Part shown: in pieces, positions 11,448 through 22,552 of the stretch
Position numbering within the stretch: the first letter of the stretch is position 1
How the letters are laid out: each line of letters starts with the position of its first letter
NCBI GenBank assembly: GCA_034401135.1
Contig: JAWZSP010000004.1
Span: 2,046,001 to 2,110,000, forward strand
Origin: Volutella citrinella
Lineage: Eukaryota > Ascomycota > Sordariomycetes > Hypocreales > Nectriaceae
Direction: 5' to 3'
DNA length: 64,000 bases
The notes under the pieces: model-generated
Told to the model about the DNA's origin: nothing
Database searches by the model: none
What the model saw: the letters and a program-made list of their open reading frames with translations, nothing else
Made by a program: the position numbers and the translations under genes

Positions 11448-14400
11448 TTAGTTGAGAAAGCCCTTGCAGGCCGCGGTGCCGCAGAGGCAGGGAATACGAT
11501 CCAGACTGCCAATTTCGCGCTCGAATTTGTAGTCGTACGTCAACTCTTCGTCTGTGAAGGGTGTACCAAATTAGCTTCTCTGTCCAACAAAAGTACACAG
11601 CCAAGTAAGGGGAAAGAGGATGACGATGAGGGGGGCGTTGAAGAAGAGGGAATGCGAATTTTGGGGGCTCGGTTTCAGATGGTACTTACTCATAGCAATG
11701 TCGCGGAGCGCATAAATGACGATACGCTTACTGCCCTCGACCTTGATGATCTTGGCGGTGCAGTTGGGCATGCAGCTGTGGTTGATGAAACGCGCGATGC
11801 CACCTTTCTTGGTGGCGTCGATGACGGTGTTTTCGTCAATGCGGAACAGGTAGCTGCTGCCAATGCCGCTCTTGAGATATCGGTTCTCTCGGATCTCGGC
11901 GATCTGCTGACGGACCTCCTCGCCGACATACTCGATAATCATGTCATCCTTGGCGATGTTCTCCATGGCATACAGGCCCCAGTTGTGGATGGCTGATCGG
12001 GCAAACTTGACCGGCTTCTTTCGCTTCTTAAGCTGATTGAACTTGAAGACGTCTGAGTCTTGGCCGAGAGTCTTCTTCTGGTCGTTGAGGTCGGCCACGT
12101 AGCGGCGGTTGGTTGCGCGGTTGGCCCTCGAGTTGCCCTTGGCAATGAGCTTCTCGGCCGCAATCCTGGCCGCCTCTGCCGCCGCCGCCGCAGGGTCCTT
12201 GCCCGTTTTCTTGAACCGCGCTTCACGCTCTTCTCTCGCCTTCTGGACCTTGATGTGATGCGGCAGATACTTCGACTTCTCTGAGTTGAGTATCTTCTTG
12301 ACCCCTTCTGTTCGGGCAGAACCTGTCGCGTTCGGCACGTAGTACCCTTCAATGGAAACAGGGCTGTCGACAAGCCCATCGGCAGAGTTGAGCTCTCTGA
12401 TCCGATTGCGCTTCCATAGCCACAGCTCTGGGTCCCCAAGGTCTTTACTCGGGAATCTCTTCAGAAGCTTCACCAGATCGGGCGTGTCGCTGGGGCCGAG
12501 TGACAGGCCCTGGAACATGGCCAGATCGGGTTTGATGCCATCAGGGAGTTTCAATGCCGAAACCATAGGCTCGGTAGCGAATGCCTTCTCATCAAGCTTT
12601 TCGGCCGTCGCGGCCTGGGGGGCGGGTTCTTGTTCGGCTTTGGGCAGCACAGGAGGCTCTTCGTCTTCATCCTGCTGTGAGTCTGCCTCAGCCTGGCGCC
12701 TCAGGACTTCCTGCTCCTCGGCCAGCTGCTTCTTTGTCTTCTTCTTGGCTTTGACGGGCTTTTTCTTCAGTTCCCTGGCCGTATGAGAAACCGGGGTTTC
12801 CGATCTGGATACAGTGCTCTCTGCATCATCCTCCGCCGAGGGCACAATGTCCACCGAGTCTTCACGAGTAATAAGATTGGAAGTGATCTGGCCAATCTTG
12901 ACGCCGAACAACTCTTCGTCTGACTTTTTCTGTCTTTTCAGAGCTCTCTCAATTGCCACCTCCAGCTTTCGTTTCCTGGGCTGTAAAGATGCATCTGTAA
13001 TTGGGAAGCTGGCTTCGGTCATGGAGTCATCCTCGCCAGGACCCCACGAGCCTAAATCATCCTTCGACACTTCGTCATCAGTGCTCATGCGGCTGCGAGG
13101 CCTGGAATCTGGCTCCTCGGTGTCTCGCGTTAGTAGCACAGGGACATCGGTATCATCGTCGGACTCGGCATCACTGTCCAGGGTTCTGAGGCGGTGATGC
13201 AGAGATCGAAATGCATTCCTGGCCGCGGGTGGTCGTCGAGCAAATGGATCAACAAAGGCACTTCGCTGGGCGTGGCCCTTGACCTTTGTTTTGCGGATCC
13301 TTGGAAGCGCTTTCGGTTGCATGCGGCTGGTTCTCCGCTCGATTGGATCTGCCCGCGAATTGGGAGTTCCGACTCTCGAGCTGTCGTTTCCATCCTCAAT
13401 ACTTCGGGTCTCCTCCGCGTCATCTGGCGGATCGATGTTGAGCTTGCGCCTTTTGGCAGCGTGATTGGCCGGATCCAAGAAGTCAGAAAGCGCGGGAGCA
13501 GCCACTTGTGTCCGGATATGCCTTATTAGATGTTCGGTCATCTCACGGCGGACCACTTCAACAGCTTCAAACACTGGGTCGAAGTTCTTGGCTCTTTGCT
13601 TCTTCTCCTCTTCCAGATCAGCCTCCTGCTCCCGCCGACGACGCTCCCGCTCATCGCGAAGGTGTGGATCGTCACTCCTCGGCTTCCGCTCTGGGCTGGG
13701 ACTGGTTCTGCGTGCTCGGCTCGATGTTGCATTGTTTTCGGTCTGTCGAGGCATGCAAAGTTGCATAGTCATGTCGTAAGTGAAGAATTCGGTGTGATTA
13801 ACAGCCCGAAAGCAGCGCTCAGCTTCTGACTTTCCAGTGAACGAATTCCGGAAGACAATGTAGTACCCGGATTTATCAAAGCGGATATCCTCGAATCCAT
13901 AGTTCTTCAGTCGCTTTTTCATATGGGGGATGATACTGCCCAAAACCGGGACACTGTCACTTGTGACAAAGATGTATGGGTCCTCGGAGAGTTGATCCGC
14001 AATCGATTGGCCTTCGATGGCTATGCTTGGCCGCGGTTGGGCGGCCGGAGGTTGTGGAGTGCTCGCTGCTGTGACTTGACGCTGGGCCGCCGGACCCTTG
14101 GGAGCGGACGGGGGAGGCCGCGTGAATTGGGTCGCTGGCGTCACTTTAGGGCCAGTGGGAACAGCTCTGGATTGGGCGGCGGCTTGGGCGGCAGCTTGGG
14201 CTGCAGCTTGCGCAACCTTTTCCTTCTCCTGCTTCTCCTTCTGTCGCCTTAGATGTTCTTCCAGCATTCGACGGCTTTTCCTGCCTTCGGGATCGTATTC
14301 GACACGAATGATATCGGCATCGACTTTCAGACCCCGAGAGCGCACAGCTCGGCGGGCGGCGTCAATGGCGGACACGCGGGGTCGATCAGGTCGTTTCGAA

Positions 14401-15485
14401 TCACGATAGCGGAACGTGGCGAATCCCAAGTAACTCCCCGTCTCGGGGTGCATCTTGTTGCTGCTTTCAGCGATTTCGCCAAAGGCAGCGAAGATGGCAG
14501 TGACTTTATTGAAAGGAACAAGTGGGTTGTATCTCGTTACAACGATTTGCGTCGGTGGGCCGGGCCCAATTGAAGTCTTGGGGTCATATGGGTATGGCTT
14601 GAGATTTTCAGGCGCGGCTCGCAGTCGAGCTTTTGGTAGGTAGAAGTCGGTATTGATGTAGCCTAGCCGACCGCCTGGCTTGGCCAAGCGAGGGTCTTGA
14701 GGGGGGCCGTCATCGTCCTAATCGTTTCATTAGCCATGAGAACTTTTATCACAGATGACGACCCCCCTCACGGGAGGCCAGTATAAATTTATACGTACCA
14801 AACCAAACTCTTGATATGTCGGCTTAGCATTCCTGCTAACATTCTTATTGTGTAATCGGTCGAGGAGCGGGTCATGGGTGCATTTCAGGCCCTTCACGGA
14901 CGACATAGGATCTCGGGCGGGGATGCGTTTGGACGCGACATGTTTGGCCTTGTTGGAACCATTGCAATCAGCGGCAAAGGAATCCCGTGCGAATTGCACA
15001 GGATCCTGGTCCGTAGCTAGAGATGAGACCATGTCTTGCTTAGAGGGCATCGATGCCGAGGCGTATGAAGGAGAGTCCTTCGAAGCGACAGGGGTCAGGC
15101 TCGACGTGGGAAGTCGCGATGATGCCGCTGTCGCAGCGTGACGGCCGGGACCGCTGAAAATGGAGGAAATAGCGCTGCCGTAGGAGCTTGCAGAGTCGAC
15201 AGTGCTGGGAATGTCCGTTGGCGGGGAATCGTTGTCATCGGAGTGGGGAGGATGAGGAGCTTCTGGCAGCGAACTGTCTTGAGCGATGATGGGCTGGGCA
15301 GAACCATGCGCGTCGAGGTTATACGATGCAGTGGGTTCTGGTAGCGACCCAGATGGAGCCTTTGAAGTCGTCGCCCTAGAAGAATCGTGGTCTCTGTCGT
15401 GGTCTGCACGACTCTGGGCCTGGGCTTTTACCTTGGGGGCAGTTGGGAAGAATTGCGCGAAGCTCGCGCCGAGCGGGCGAGTCAT
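11448..15485 (-). CDS. SET1: Histone H3 lysine-4 methyltransferase, COMPASS catalytic subunit
   Basis: Three exons (15485-14799, 14717-11690, 11551-11448) encode 1272 residues, a usual length for filamentous fungi. It transfers methyl groups to H3K4 in the nucleus as the catalytic subunit of COMPASS. The start ([17 protein letters not shown]) matches the family N-terminus. An RRM lies at about 285-370 ([20 protein letters not shown]), a second RRM-like Set1-associated domain at about 474-550, then a charged middle and an N-SET region ([19 protein letters not shown]). The SET domain occupies about 1130-1253 with [11 protein letters not shown], and the [10 protein letters not shown] motif is restored exactly by splicing A|AC across the last 138-nt intron. 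The post-SET zinc motif [13 protein letters not shown] ends the protein. Donors are GTACGT and GTAAGT. The upstream GTAAGT intron is phase 1 and the first intron phase 0. Assignment is very secure. Confidence 0.97.
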
Positions 15486-16456
15486 CGTGGCGCTGCGCTC
15501 TTCCTATGTCCAACGCTGTTCATGAACCATGATATCTTCGCGTTCTAGCGTCAGACTATCAAGAGATCGGGCCGCGTCTTTGTTCTGCTCGTCTTTGGCA
15601 AGTGGCGGGAGGACAATGAAACGCGCTGTGCTGGTGAACTGCACGCGACTGGGCGAAGGGGTCGGTGCGCAGGGATGGAGCGTCATTCGCGGGCGTAACG
15701 GAGAATCGCCGGGGCCTGGAGGCGACGCTGGTCGGGAGCCAGAGCGCCCGCGAATTATCGTAGAGGTGCGGAGCGTTGGCGGTCTCCAGGCCAGAGGTTA
15801 GCAATGGGTGGTGGATGAAAAGGCTGATGAGAAGTCGGAAAGTTGGCGCCCGTGATTTTGGTTCAGGGATACTGGCGCCTATCAGAACCCGATCCTGGCC
15901 ATTACCAGCCACACAATCGTGAACTCAGCCACACCCACTTTAGAAATAGCCCCCTTTTTTGGAAACGCCAGGTATGTGCTACGTAGCACTGACAAAAGGC
16001 GGGTACAGACATGCCGTGGCAGGCGGAGGTCAACTGCCGTTCTGAGCAATTAAAAGTGGCATAATTTCATGTTTGTCATTAGCTATTGGGAGCCTTCACC
16101 AGTCCCGAGTCCCTGGCGACTGGAATGCTGCATTCTTGGCATGATGCCGAATGTTGTTGAATTTTTATACACACTCCTTTAAAGTTTATTTGTGTGGTCT
16201 GTATCGCTGTTCGATTGTTACTGGACACTGGTCGCCAACACCAACCAAACATACCAACACAAACTGAACATGTTCAAAAAACATACTGAGGCACTGAAAA
16301 GGATGCCACCCGTTCCCGACCGAAAGTGGAAGAATGCCCGTATGTTTGTAGGGCAAATACAAACTGTCCCAAACTCCTCCAAATACATTCGCTGCATTAC
16401 TCAGAAAAGCTGATTGAACGCCAAACAACTCTGGTTGATTGGTTCGAGCTGTCTTG
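15486..16456. other. SET1 promoter/leader and 3' region of the next minus-strand gene
   Basis: About 1 kb between two minus-strand genes. No conserved frame. An AT-rich, poorly structured segment around 16030-16450 fits the terminator of the gene ending at 16457. Confidence 0.5.
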
Positions 16457-17826
16457 TCAAACATCAAACTTCATCTCAAAGTTGTCTTCCTCCTCCTCAT
16501 CAGGAAGCTGAATTGGGCCAGCTGGAGAATCGATGTCATCGTCCTCGCCATCACTGTCAAAAATTGACATGAATTGGGGTCGCGGCTGGCAGTCATGCTG
16601 CGAGGCAGTGGCTTGGCGCAGGCGAGCCGGCGTGATGGTGAGCTCTCCAAAAGAGCTCAGAGCCGTTGGTGGAGCGCCATCTCCAGGGCGTGCCACGTTT
16701 GGAAGCCGTCGAGTCGGCGCATGAATCATTGATGAAGCTGATTTGCCGCGACTGTAGCCAATAGTAGTCCTTGAAGCTGCCTCGCCAGCCGCAGTTTCAG
16801 ATGCAGATGATCGTGGCCTCGTCGTCGTCTTCTTCGCCGGTCGCTTTGCCTGTATTAAAGAGCTAAGAGGCCTTCGTGGTTTTGCGGAAGGGAGAGCTGA
16901 CTGAGCTGCAAGGCTTCTGCTCCCATCGGATGGAATTGATAGTTTGGAGGCGGCGAGACGGGATGACATAGTCGTAGCTCGACTTGCTGCTGGCTTCTTA
17001 CGGCCAATAGTCTGAGAGGACAGAACACCCGCATCATTCTCTTTGTGCACCTTAGGGTGTGCAGAAATGTCGGCCAGGTTCCAATTCAGTAAATCGGCTT
17101 CTCGCTGGTTTTGCTCCTCCGCTCTGGCCAACACTCTCTTCATTGTTTCATCAAACTCCTTTTCCTGTCGCGTGACACCGTTATCGTCAACAGGGTTGTA
17201 GAAATGCTGATAATATCCCCTGAATATATTTTCGTTCTTCAACCCGTCCATGTTGAGACCACCGGCGGGGAAGACGTCCGACTCATATGAGGGCTCGCTT
17301 GGTCGCGGTGGTGCGTATTCGGGCTCTTCCTCTTCAGGATTCTGATTCTTTAGCGTTGCCTTTACTTCGGGATTGTTGAACATGTTCATGGGCTTCTGGG
17401 TGGTCATTAGATTCGGCTGCGTCTTCTCGATCTCTTTGACCATATCCTTGACACCGCCGACTTGGCCACTCTTAGCCTTGGCATTCGTCGTCTTGTTTCC
17501 CAAAGGAGCTCTGGATCGATTATCTGAGATGCGTTAGACGGTCCCCGTTGGCTTACTCGAGATGGGAAGTAGTATTACACACCTAGCGGAGTAACCATTC
17601 CTTGTCGTGTTCCATTCACTTTCAGAACGCTCTTATCATTTGCACCGAGTCCTTGAGCACCACCCAAAGCTGTCTTCCCAGCAAAAGCCGTGGGCGCATT
17701 TTCGTCATTGCGAGTGAATCGGGAGGGAGTCTTCGGATACCGGGCGGACGGTGTCTTGACGTTTTGCTTGGAACTGGTTGGGTTCCGGTGCATTAAGTTC
17801 TCTTGGTCGCGATGTGCTGCCAACAT
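16457..17826 (-). CDS. KEN-containing low-complexity protein, possibly spindle-related (Scp3-like)
   Basis: Two exons, 17826-17583 and 17523-16457, encode 436 residues. The intron (GTGTGT...CTCAG) joins CTAG|AT to give MVTPLDNRSRAPLGNKTTNAKA, a block that is conserved in filamentous ascomycetes and marks this family. The ATG at 17826 (MLAAHRDQENLMHRNP) is chosen because the only longer option uses GTG. The protein is mostly disordered and rich in Lys, Ser, Thr and Pro, with an acidic tail (DEEEEDNFEMKFD). A KEN triplet (VHKENDAGVL) and several R-x-x-L sequences resemble APC/C degrons. From memory, Aspergillus relatives are called 'spindle poison sensitivity protein Scp3'; that label is uncertain. 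A securin-like role would be an inference from degrons and general architecture only. It faces tropomyosin across a shared 418-bp promoter. Confidence 0.6.
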
Positions 17827-18244
17827 GGTCGCGGTATGAATTAACCTGTGGTGTGAATCTCTCAAGACTGGATCCAGCAAAAAGGGCGTCACAAATATGA
17901 ATTGCCAGGGGTTATGTCTTCACGTCGTGTGCTCGAGCATAAGGTAAGATTACACTGTGAGTAAAGACGGGGGCATATTGTGGTGGACCGTGCACATGTT
18001 GGCCCGGCAACAGCCACGTTATGCTGTGGCCAGCTGGGCGGGATGGGGCAGGCGCCACAAGCCACAGAGCGTATCACCGCCAACTTGGGCGGAAGGCAGT
18101 TGTGGAGGGGCATGACTTCTCCCCTTTCTTGATCCTCGTCTTGACCCCCAACTCCATCAGCACAACGCCGCGACACTTCAACCCACCGCATAACCATCTC
18201 GCTTCACCTTACTTCGCCAATCTGCTCACCTTCACTCGATCGCC
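17827..18244. promoter_or_regulatory. Divergent promoter between the KEN protein and tropomyosin
   Basis: The 418 bp separate two start codons on opposite strands, so both promoters and leaders must overlap or abut here. The tropomyosin side is CT-rich just before its ATG (CACCTTCACTCGATCGCC). I claim no specific motif. Confidence 0.55.
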
Positions 18245-18964
18245 ATGGACCGCATCAAGGAGGTAAGTTGTGGCCCGAGCAGCTCTTCGACCCCACCATG
18301 GCGTTTCTGTGGCCTCTTGGAGGGGTAAGCGGCCTGAATGGACGGATCCATGGCTAAGTTGGCGATAGAAAATGAACTCCCTCCGCCTGGAGGCCGACGA
18401 GGCCACGGCCAAGGTCGAGGAGCTTCAGACCAAGGTCAAGGCTCTCGAACAGGAGAACCTCACCAAGGAGCAGGAAATCACCTCCTTGCAGCACAAGAAC
18501 AACCTGCTTGAGGGCGAGGTTGAGAAGCTGGAGACCGCCATCAAGGACTTCAAGAAGGCCGCCGATGAGGGCCAGCAGCACGGAACTCAGAACGAGACCC
18601 TCCAGCGCCGCTTGCAGCTTCTCGAGGAGGAGGCCGAGGATGCCGATAAGACGCTCCGCGATGCCAACGAGAAGTACGTCGAAACCAGAGCTCTCCCGCC
18701 ACCGCCTTCTCGGCCACCCTCCAGCTACCCTAGCCTTCTAAACACAATTTGCACCGGGCAATTACAATACCCGAATTATGCTGACAGCTTGACTACTACA
18801 GGCTCCGACAGACCGACGTCAAGGCTGGCCACTTTGAGCGCAAGGTGCAGGCCCTGGAGAACGAGCGTGACCAGTGGGAGTCGAAGTACGAGGAGATGGC
18901 GAAGAAGCACACTTCTCTCCAAAAGGAGCTGGACGACCTCCAGCAGGAGATTGGCAACATCTAA
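18245..18964 (+). CDS. TPM1: Tropomyosin
   Basis: Three exons (18245-18262, 18369-18673, 18802-18964) encode 161 residues, the exact length usual for fungal tropomyosin. The protein is a continuous two-stranded coiled coil with heptads throughout (MDRIKEKMNSLRLEADEATA, KVEELQTKVKALEQENLTKE). It polymerises head to tail along formin-made actin cables and protects them, supporting polarised growth and cytokinesis. The first exon codes only MDRIKE; the GTAAGT intron is phase 0. The second intron (GTACGT...CTACAG) joins AA|G so that RDANEK continues into LRQTDVKAGHFERK. The N-terminal methionine plus Asp context is compatible with N-acetylation, which is known to matter for actin binding in this family. 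No extra domain is present. Confidence 0.96.
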
Positions 18965-19189
18965 GAGATGTCCACCGCTTTCCTTATTCCCGATACAAGA
19001 CGATGGAGGTTGGGAGGGTATAACGTTAGGCAGCAGGTGGTGTGACCTGTTCTGCCTGCTGGTTGCTACCAGTCGCCGGAGTTTCATAGTCTTGTCACAT
19101 GAGCGAATGACCCGCATGTTATGTCCGATTACCTGATTGAAGCTGGCTTTCCCCGAGGGTATCATGTATTGCTGATGCTGTGAGCGTCT

Positions 19190-19201
19190 CCCCCCCCCCC
19201 C
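19190..19201. repeat. Poly-C tract
   Basis: Twelve consecutive C residues, with a second C run shortly after (about 19210), in the 279-bp convergent 3' gap between tropomyosin and NOP12. Non-coding and prone to slippage or sequencing error. Confidence 0.8.
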
Positions 19202-19243
19202 AATGCTTCCCCCCCCTGGCTATCCTCTTCTCTTTGATATGAT

Positions 19244-19959
19244 TTAATCTCGCCTGCGCCCCTTGCTCTTCACCTTGCGTTTAATATCTGTCAGCTGCCT
19301 TTCCAGCTTGGACTCGTATCGGAACTTCTTCTTCTTCTTCTTCATCCGATCTCGATCTGCGCCAGGTGCCTTATTGGGCTGGTCATCTTTCTTGCTCTTC
19401 TCTCCATCTTCTTCGTCGGAATCTGGAAGCTGTGGCTTGAAGAGCCCGTCTCTTGAAACAGAAACGGACTCAACCGTGACTGTGGTGTATCGGTCCTCGT
19501 CAATATATTCTTCTTCGTGATCGACAATATCAAGGTTCGGTTGGTCTGGGAAACCGTCCCATTCTTCGTCTGATTCTTCGTCTGAATCTTCGTCGACTCC
19601 TCCTGCTACTTGTGACTCATGGAGTAGCTTGTTCACAGTTTGAACGTGTTCTTCTACTTCGCGCTTTCGTTCTTCTCGGATCTAGACGTAGTCGCAGTAT
19701 GAGCATTGAAAAAGTCCGGTTGCCCCTGGTTTGGGTAGTGGATTACCTGTTTTCGCAACTCGATTTTTTCTAGGCGAGCCTTCTTCGCCGCTTCCTCCTG
19801 CGCATTCTTTATGCGTTGAAGTTTGCGCTTGTGGAAGCCAGTAAGAAATTCATGTCGCGCATCATTGTCGAAATTGATCTCCTCAATCGCCGATGTGGAT
19901 TTTCGTTTTTTGTTCGGGGGTGGAAGAGGGCTCTTCTTGGGCCTTGGTTTGGCAAACAT
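19244..19959 (-). CDS. NOP12: Nucleolar protein 12 family (Rrp17-like)
   Basis: Two exons, 19959-19747 and 19681-19244, encode 216 residues. The N-terminal domain shows the Nop25/RRP17 signature: INFDNDARHEFLTGFHKRK followed by a run of basic coiled-coil helix (QEEAAKKARLEKIELRKQ) that continues across the phase-0 intron (GTAATC...CTAG) into IREERKREVEEHVQTVNKL. Family members act in the nucleolus; yeast Rrp17 is a 5'-3' exonuclease that trims pre-60S rRNA ends. The centre is acidic (DEDSDEESDEEWDGF) and the C-terminus strongly basic with a polylysine stretch (MKKKKKKFRYESKLERQL), as expected for a nucleolar RNA-binding protein. The gene symbol is shared in databases with an unrelated RRM protein, so Rrp17/Nop25 family is the safer name. 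It shares a 256-bp promoter with BIG1. Confidence 0.88.
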
Positions 19960-20215
19960 AGCTCCTGGGAGGTATCTCGTGTAAATTTCGAGTTGTCGCA
20001 ATAAATTACTGAGGATGGGTGGCCTGGCATTGAACAATCTTTACAAGGTAAAGTGCCGGTGTACTCACCGTGGTGTGCGCCAAAGCAGAAAAATGCAACT
20101 AAAGAAGCGTTACGTAAGAAGCTCCCTTCGCATCATCTCCTTGAATACGGCTACCTGTTGGTACAGCAGGCTGAAGCTCCTGGAGATTCAAAGCAGCCAT
20201 CAATACATCGCCAGC
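19960..20215. promoter_or_regulatory. Divergent NOP12/BIG1 promoter with a TTACGTAA palindrome
   Basis: Only 256 bp separate the two start codons, one of the tightest divergent pairs in the window. The octamer TTACGTAA at 20110-20117 is a perfect bZIP-type palindrome like the fungal Yap1 response element. An eight-base match is expected about once by chance in a window of this size, so its position is the only support. Confidence 0.45.
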
Positions 20216-21184
20216 ATGCGTACTCAGATTCTTGCTGGCGCCCTAGCCCTTGCTGGCACTTCGATCGCCTTCTCCGACTCATCGCCATGGATCCTCCTCT
20301 CTACTTCTAGGTATGGTGCGCCCCAGCCACGGTAGAGCTGCCTCTTACAAGTATAGCTTCTCTATCGATTCCAACCTGCATCAGCTCCAGACAAGCTCGA
20401 AGGTTCTCGAGAAGACCAACGAAATCCTGGCATCCTGCCCGACCGACCGATATCTCATCGTCTCGCAGCCTGGTGCCCACGCAGCCAAGCTCCGAGGCGC
20501 TGATGGTTGCGCCCTGCCTCACCTCTGCCAAGCTGTCGATGATTCCCGCGTCAATGGCAAATTCATCGTCTCTGAAGTTGTTGGCAAGGCGATCAATGGT
20601 GGTCTCTCGGACAAGATCAAGTCTGCGTGCTCTGAGAAGGGCAAGGAGGTCGTTGTTGATAGACTCACCCTGCCGCCGATGACAGGCAGCCGTGCTGGGT
20701 CGCTCGCCGAAGCCGGTAACTACTTGGCCCAGCCCGACCCCCCTTCCGACTCTCTTGCTGATGAAATTTAGATGATTTGCTTTCCCGATCTCTCGAATCC
20801 GTGACATCGACCGGTTCGTACACTATCCTCTTCGTCGGAACTCCCCAAGAACCTGCCTATGAGCCGGAATTCGACGAGGCTCTTCACATGGATCTGAAGC
20901 GGCACCTTACTGCGGCCCGTCGCGCAGATGATGGCCACAAGGTTGACAACCGCCCGCTCTTTGAGAAGTACCAATTCTTCACCCCTGGTAAGAAGCTCTT
21001 CACGCACGGTCTGTAGTTGGAACTCGTGGCTGACGCATCCATAGGCATCTTCATGGGACTCATCGTGGCCATCATTCTGTTCACGATTCTCGGCGTTGGC
21101 ATCAGGGCTCTTGGCAGCCTCGAGGTCTCATATGGCGCCTTTGAGAAGGATATGGGACCTGCTGCGCAGAAGAAGCAGCAGTAA
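20216..21184 (+). CDS. BIG1: BIG1/VOA1-type ER membrane protein (V-ATPase S1-like domain)
   Basis: Four exons (20216-20310, 20357-20715, 20772-20987, 21045-21184) encode 269 residues. A signal peptide (MRTQILAGALALAGTSIAFS) is followed by SSPWILLSTSSFSI, the start of the BIG1/VOA1 luminal domain. Three small introns close in phase: GTATGG...GTATAG, GTAACT...TTTAG (joining EAD|DLLSR) and GTAAGA...CATAG (joining FFTPG|IFMGL). The C-terminus has one membrane helix (FMGLIVAIILFTILGVGI) and a short cytosolic tail ending KKQQ, a textbook KKxx retrieval signal that would keep the protein in the ER. Yeast Voa1 assists assembly of the V0 sector of the vacuolar ATPase and Big1 is needed for beta-1,6-glucan; both share this topology. 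Which of the two roles applies here cannot be decided from the sequence. Confidence 0.88.
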
Positions 21185-21597
21185 ACTCTCTGAACCAGCG
21201 TCATTGTTCCCGTCGCTGCTTCGGACATCAACTAGGCAAGCTGGACAGCGTTGTAAATCAGTTTCGGAGTTTGGGTTTGTTTGTTCGTCAAGTTGTTATT
21301 AGCCCGAGGGAGGCTCGATCATGTGCGATGGTAGGGTTGAGGATAGAGGAATAAGAGGGACGGGGCTCAGTCCATACGTCTAAACTTTGATGCACCCAAT
21401 TTTTGTCTATGTGATAGATGCGGAATCCCGTAGCGATTGTAACGCCGAACTCCAAAGCAACAAGTTGCCACAATGTGATGCTCCCCTTCAACCACCCCTT
21501 GAAATCCACGCCATGCCGACCGAGAGGAACCGCGGTGGGTTCTCCAACTTACTCTGCTGCGTACTGATGTGAAGAGCCCTCCCAGACTGAGCAGTGC
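21185..21597. other. Convergent 3' region between BIG1 and TRM112
   Basis: This 413-bp stretch between two stop codons should contain both 3' UTRs. I see no conserved frame. Confidence 0.5.
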
Positions 21598-22050
21598 TCA
21601 GACGAGATGGCTAGGCAGCAGGAAGTTGGCAATACCCTCCTTGACAGCATACTCATGCCCACAGTTTCCACACACCAACTTCCCCTCAGAGATCTGGGTC
21701 TCGAGGAGCAGGTGGTGCAGGTCTCGGAGGAGCTTCTCGTCTGCCTTCAGCTCTGCCGTCGAGGGTGCCTGCTCGGGCAGCTGAGGAAAGCCCAACTGAT
21801 GAAACAAGTTAGTCACTAGGAGCATGTCATTGCAACTTGAACTCGGGCATTCATGAGTACGCACCTCGGACGAAGTCGTGCGTAGAGCAGCCCAGTCGAT
21901 ACGAGGCAACACATTGAAAATCATCTCGGGGTTCACTTCGATTTCATCCTCAACCAGCTCTGCGTCCTTGGGATGCAGAGGGTAGGAGTCTGAGGAACTC
22001 CGACAGGCCTTGACGGCGCATGTAAGGAAGTTGAGACTAAGAACCTTCAT
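21598..22050 (-). CDS. TRM112: Multifunctional methyltransferase zinc-binding activator
   Basis: Two exons, 22050-21865 and 21795-21598, encode 127 residues. Trm112 is the obligate small partner that activates and stabilises Trm9, Trm11, Mtq2 and Bud23, so it serves tRNA, translation-factor and 18S rRNA methylation. MKVLSLNFLTCAVKACRSSS at the start carries the first zinc cysteine pair (C11, C16), and CGNCGHEYAVKEGIANFLLP near the end (C104, C107) carries the second. The 69-nt intron (GTGCGT...CATCAG) is a multiple of three without a stop; removing it joins TTSSE|LGFPQLPEQ, which is the conserved sequence, so the spliced form is clearly the active protein. Retention would insert 23 residues in the middle of the fold. 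Confidence 0.96.
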   Translation of the reverse strand: MKVLSLNFLTCAVKACRSSSDSYPLHPKDAELVEDEIEVNPEMIFNVLPRIDWAALRTTSSEVRTHECPSSSCNDMLLVTNLFHQLGFPQLPEQAPSTAELKADEKLLRDLHHLLLETQISEGKLVCGNCGHEYAVKEGIANFLLPSHLV

Positions 22051-22552
22051 GGCGGGTATCTGACTGCGTTGTGAGATTCAGGTCTGATAAATTCTGGCTT
22101 AAAAATAGAGGCTTCCTACCGTGATCGTATGGCTATAAAATAGCAAAGGGCTTTTTGTGCTTCGTCCTCAAAAATTGGGTTGGTTTGACTGGGCGCCCTC
22201 GGGAGTGCAGCTTCTCACTGCTGGGGTTTGACTTTTTTCAAGTAGCCCCTCTACACGCTGCCAGCTCCACGTGACAGGGGTCTAAACGGCGACAACAAGC
22301 AAGACATCATATATGCCAACAAACTGGGTGATGGAAGTAAATGTGCAACAACACAATCCGAAAGCGGGCTCGATATCTTTAGACTACGTTTGAGCGAGAC
22401 ATTTTCTTCACTGGCGAAGGCGGAGTGGAACAACCAAATGATTCAATGGCCTGCGCATGGACAGTCAAGATACGAGGAGGGGATGGATCGTCAACTTGCG
22501 TAACTCTTTTTGATTTCGGGTTTCCTTTACAATTTGCCAGGCATTGCAACTC
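22051..22552. other. TRM112 promoter and end of the cyclophilin B transcription unit
   Basis: About 500 bp upstream of TRM112 on its strand and downstream of the longest cyclophilin B form. A TATAAAA-like sequence (CTATAAAATAG) lies near 22132-22142, about 85 bp upstream of the TRM112 start. On the minus strand it reads CTATTTTATAG. Confidence 0.45.

Noticed and set aside
11388..12786. Long + frames opposite SET1
   Set aside because: Exact shadows of the SET and N-SET coding exons; Leu/Val/Asp-rich from codon bias.
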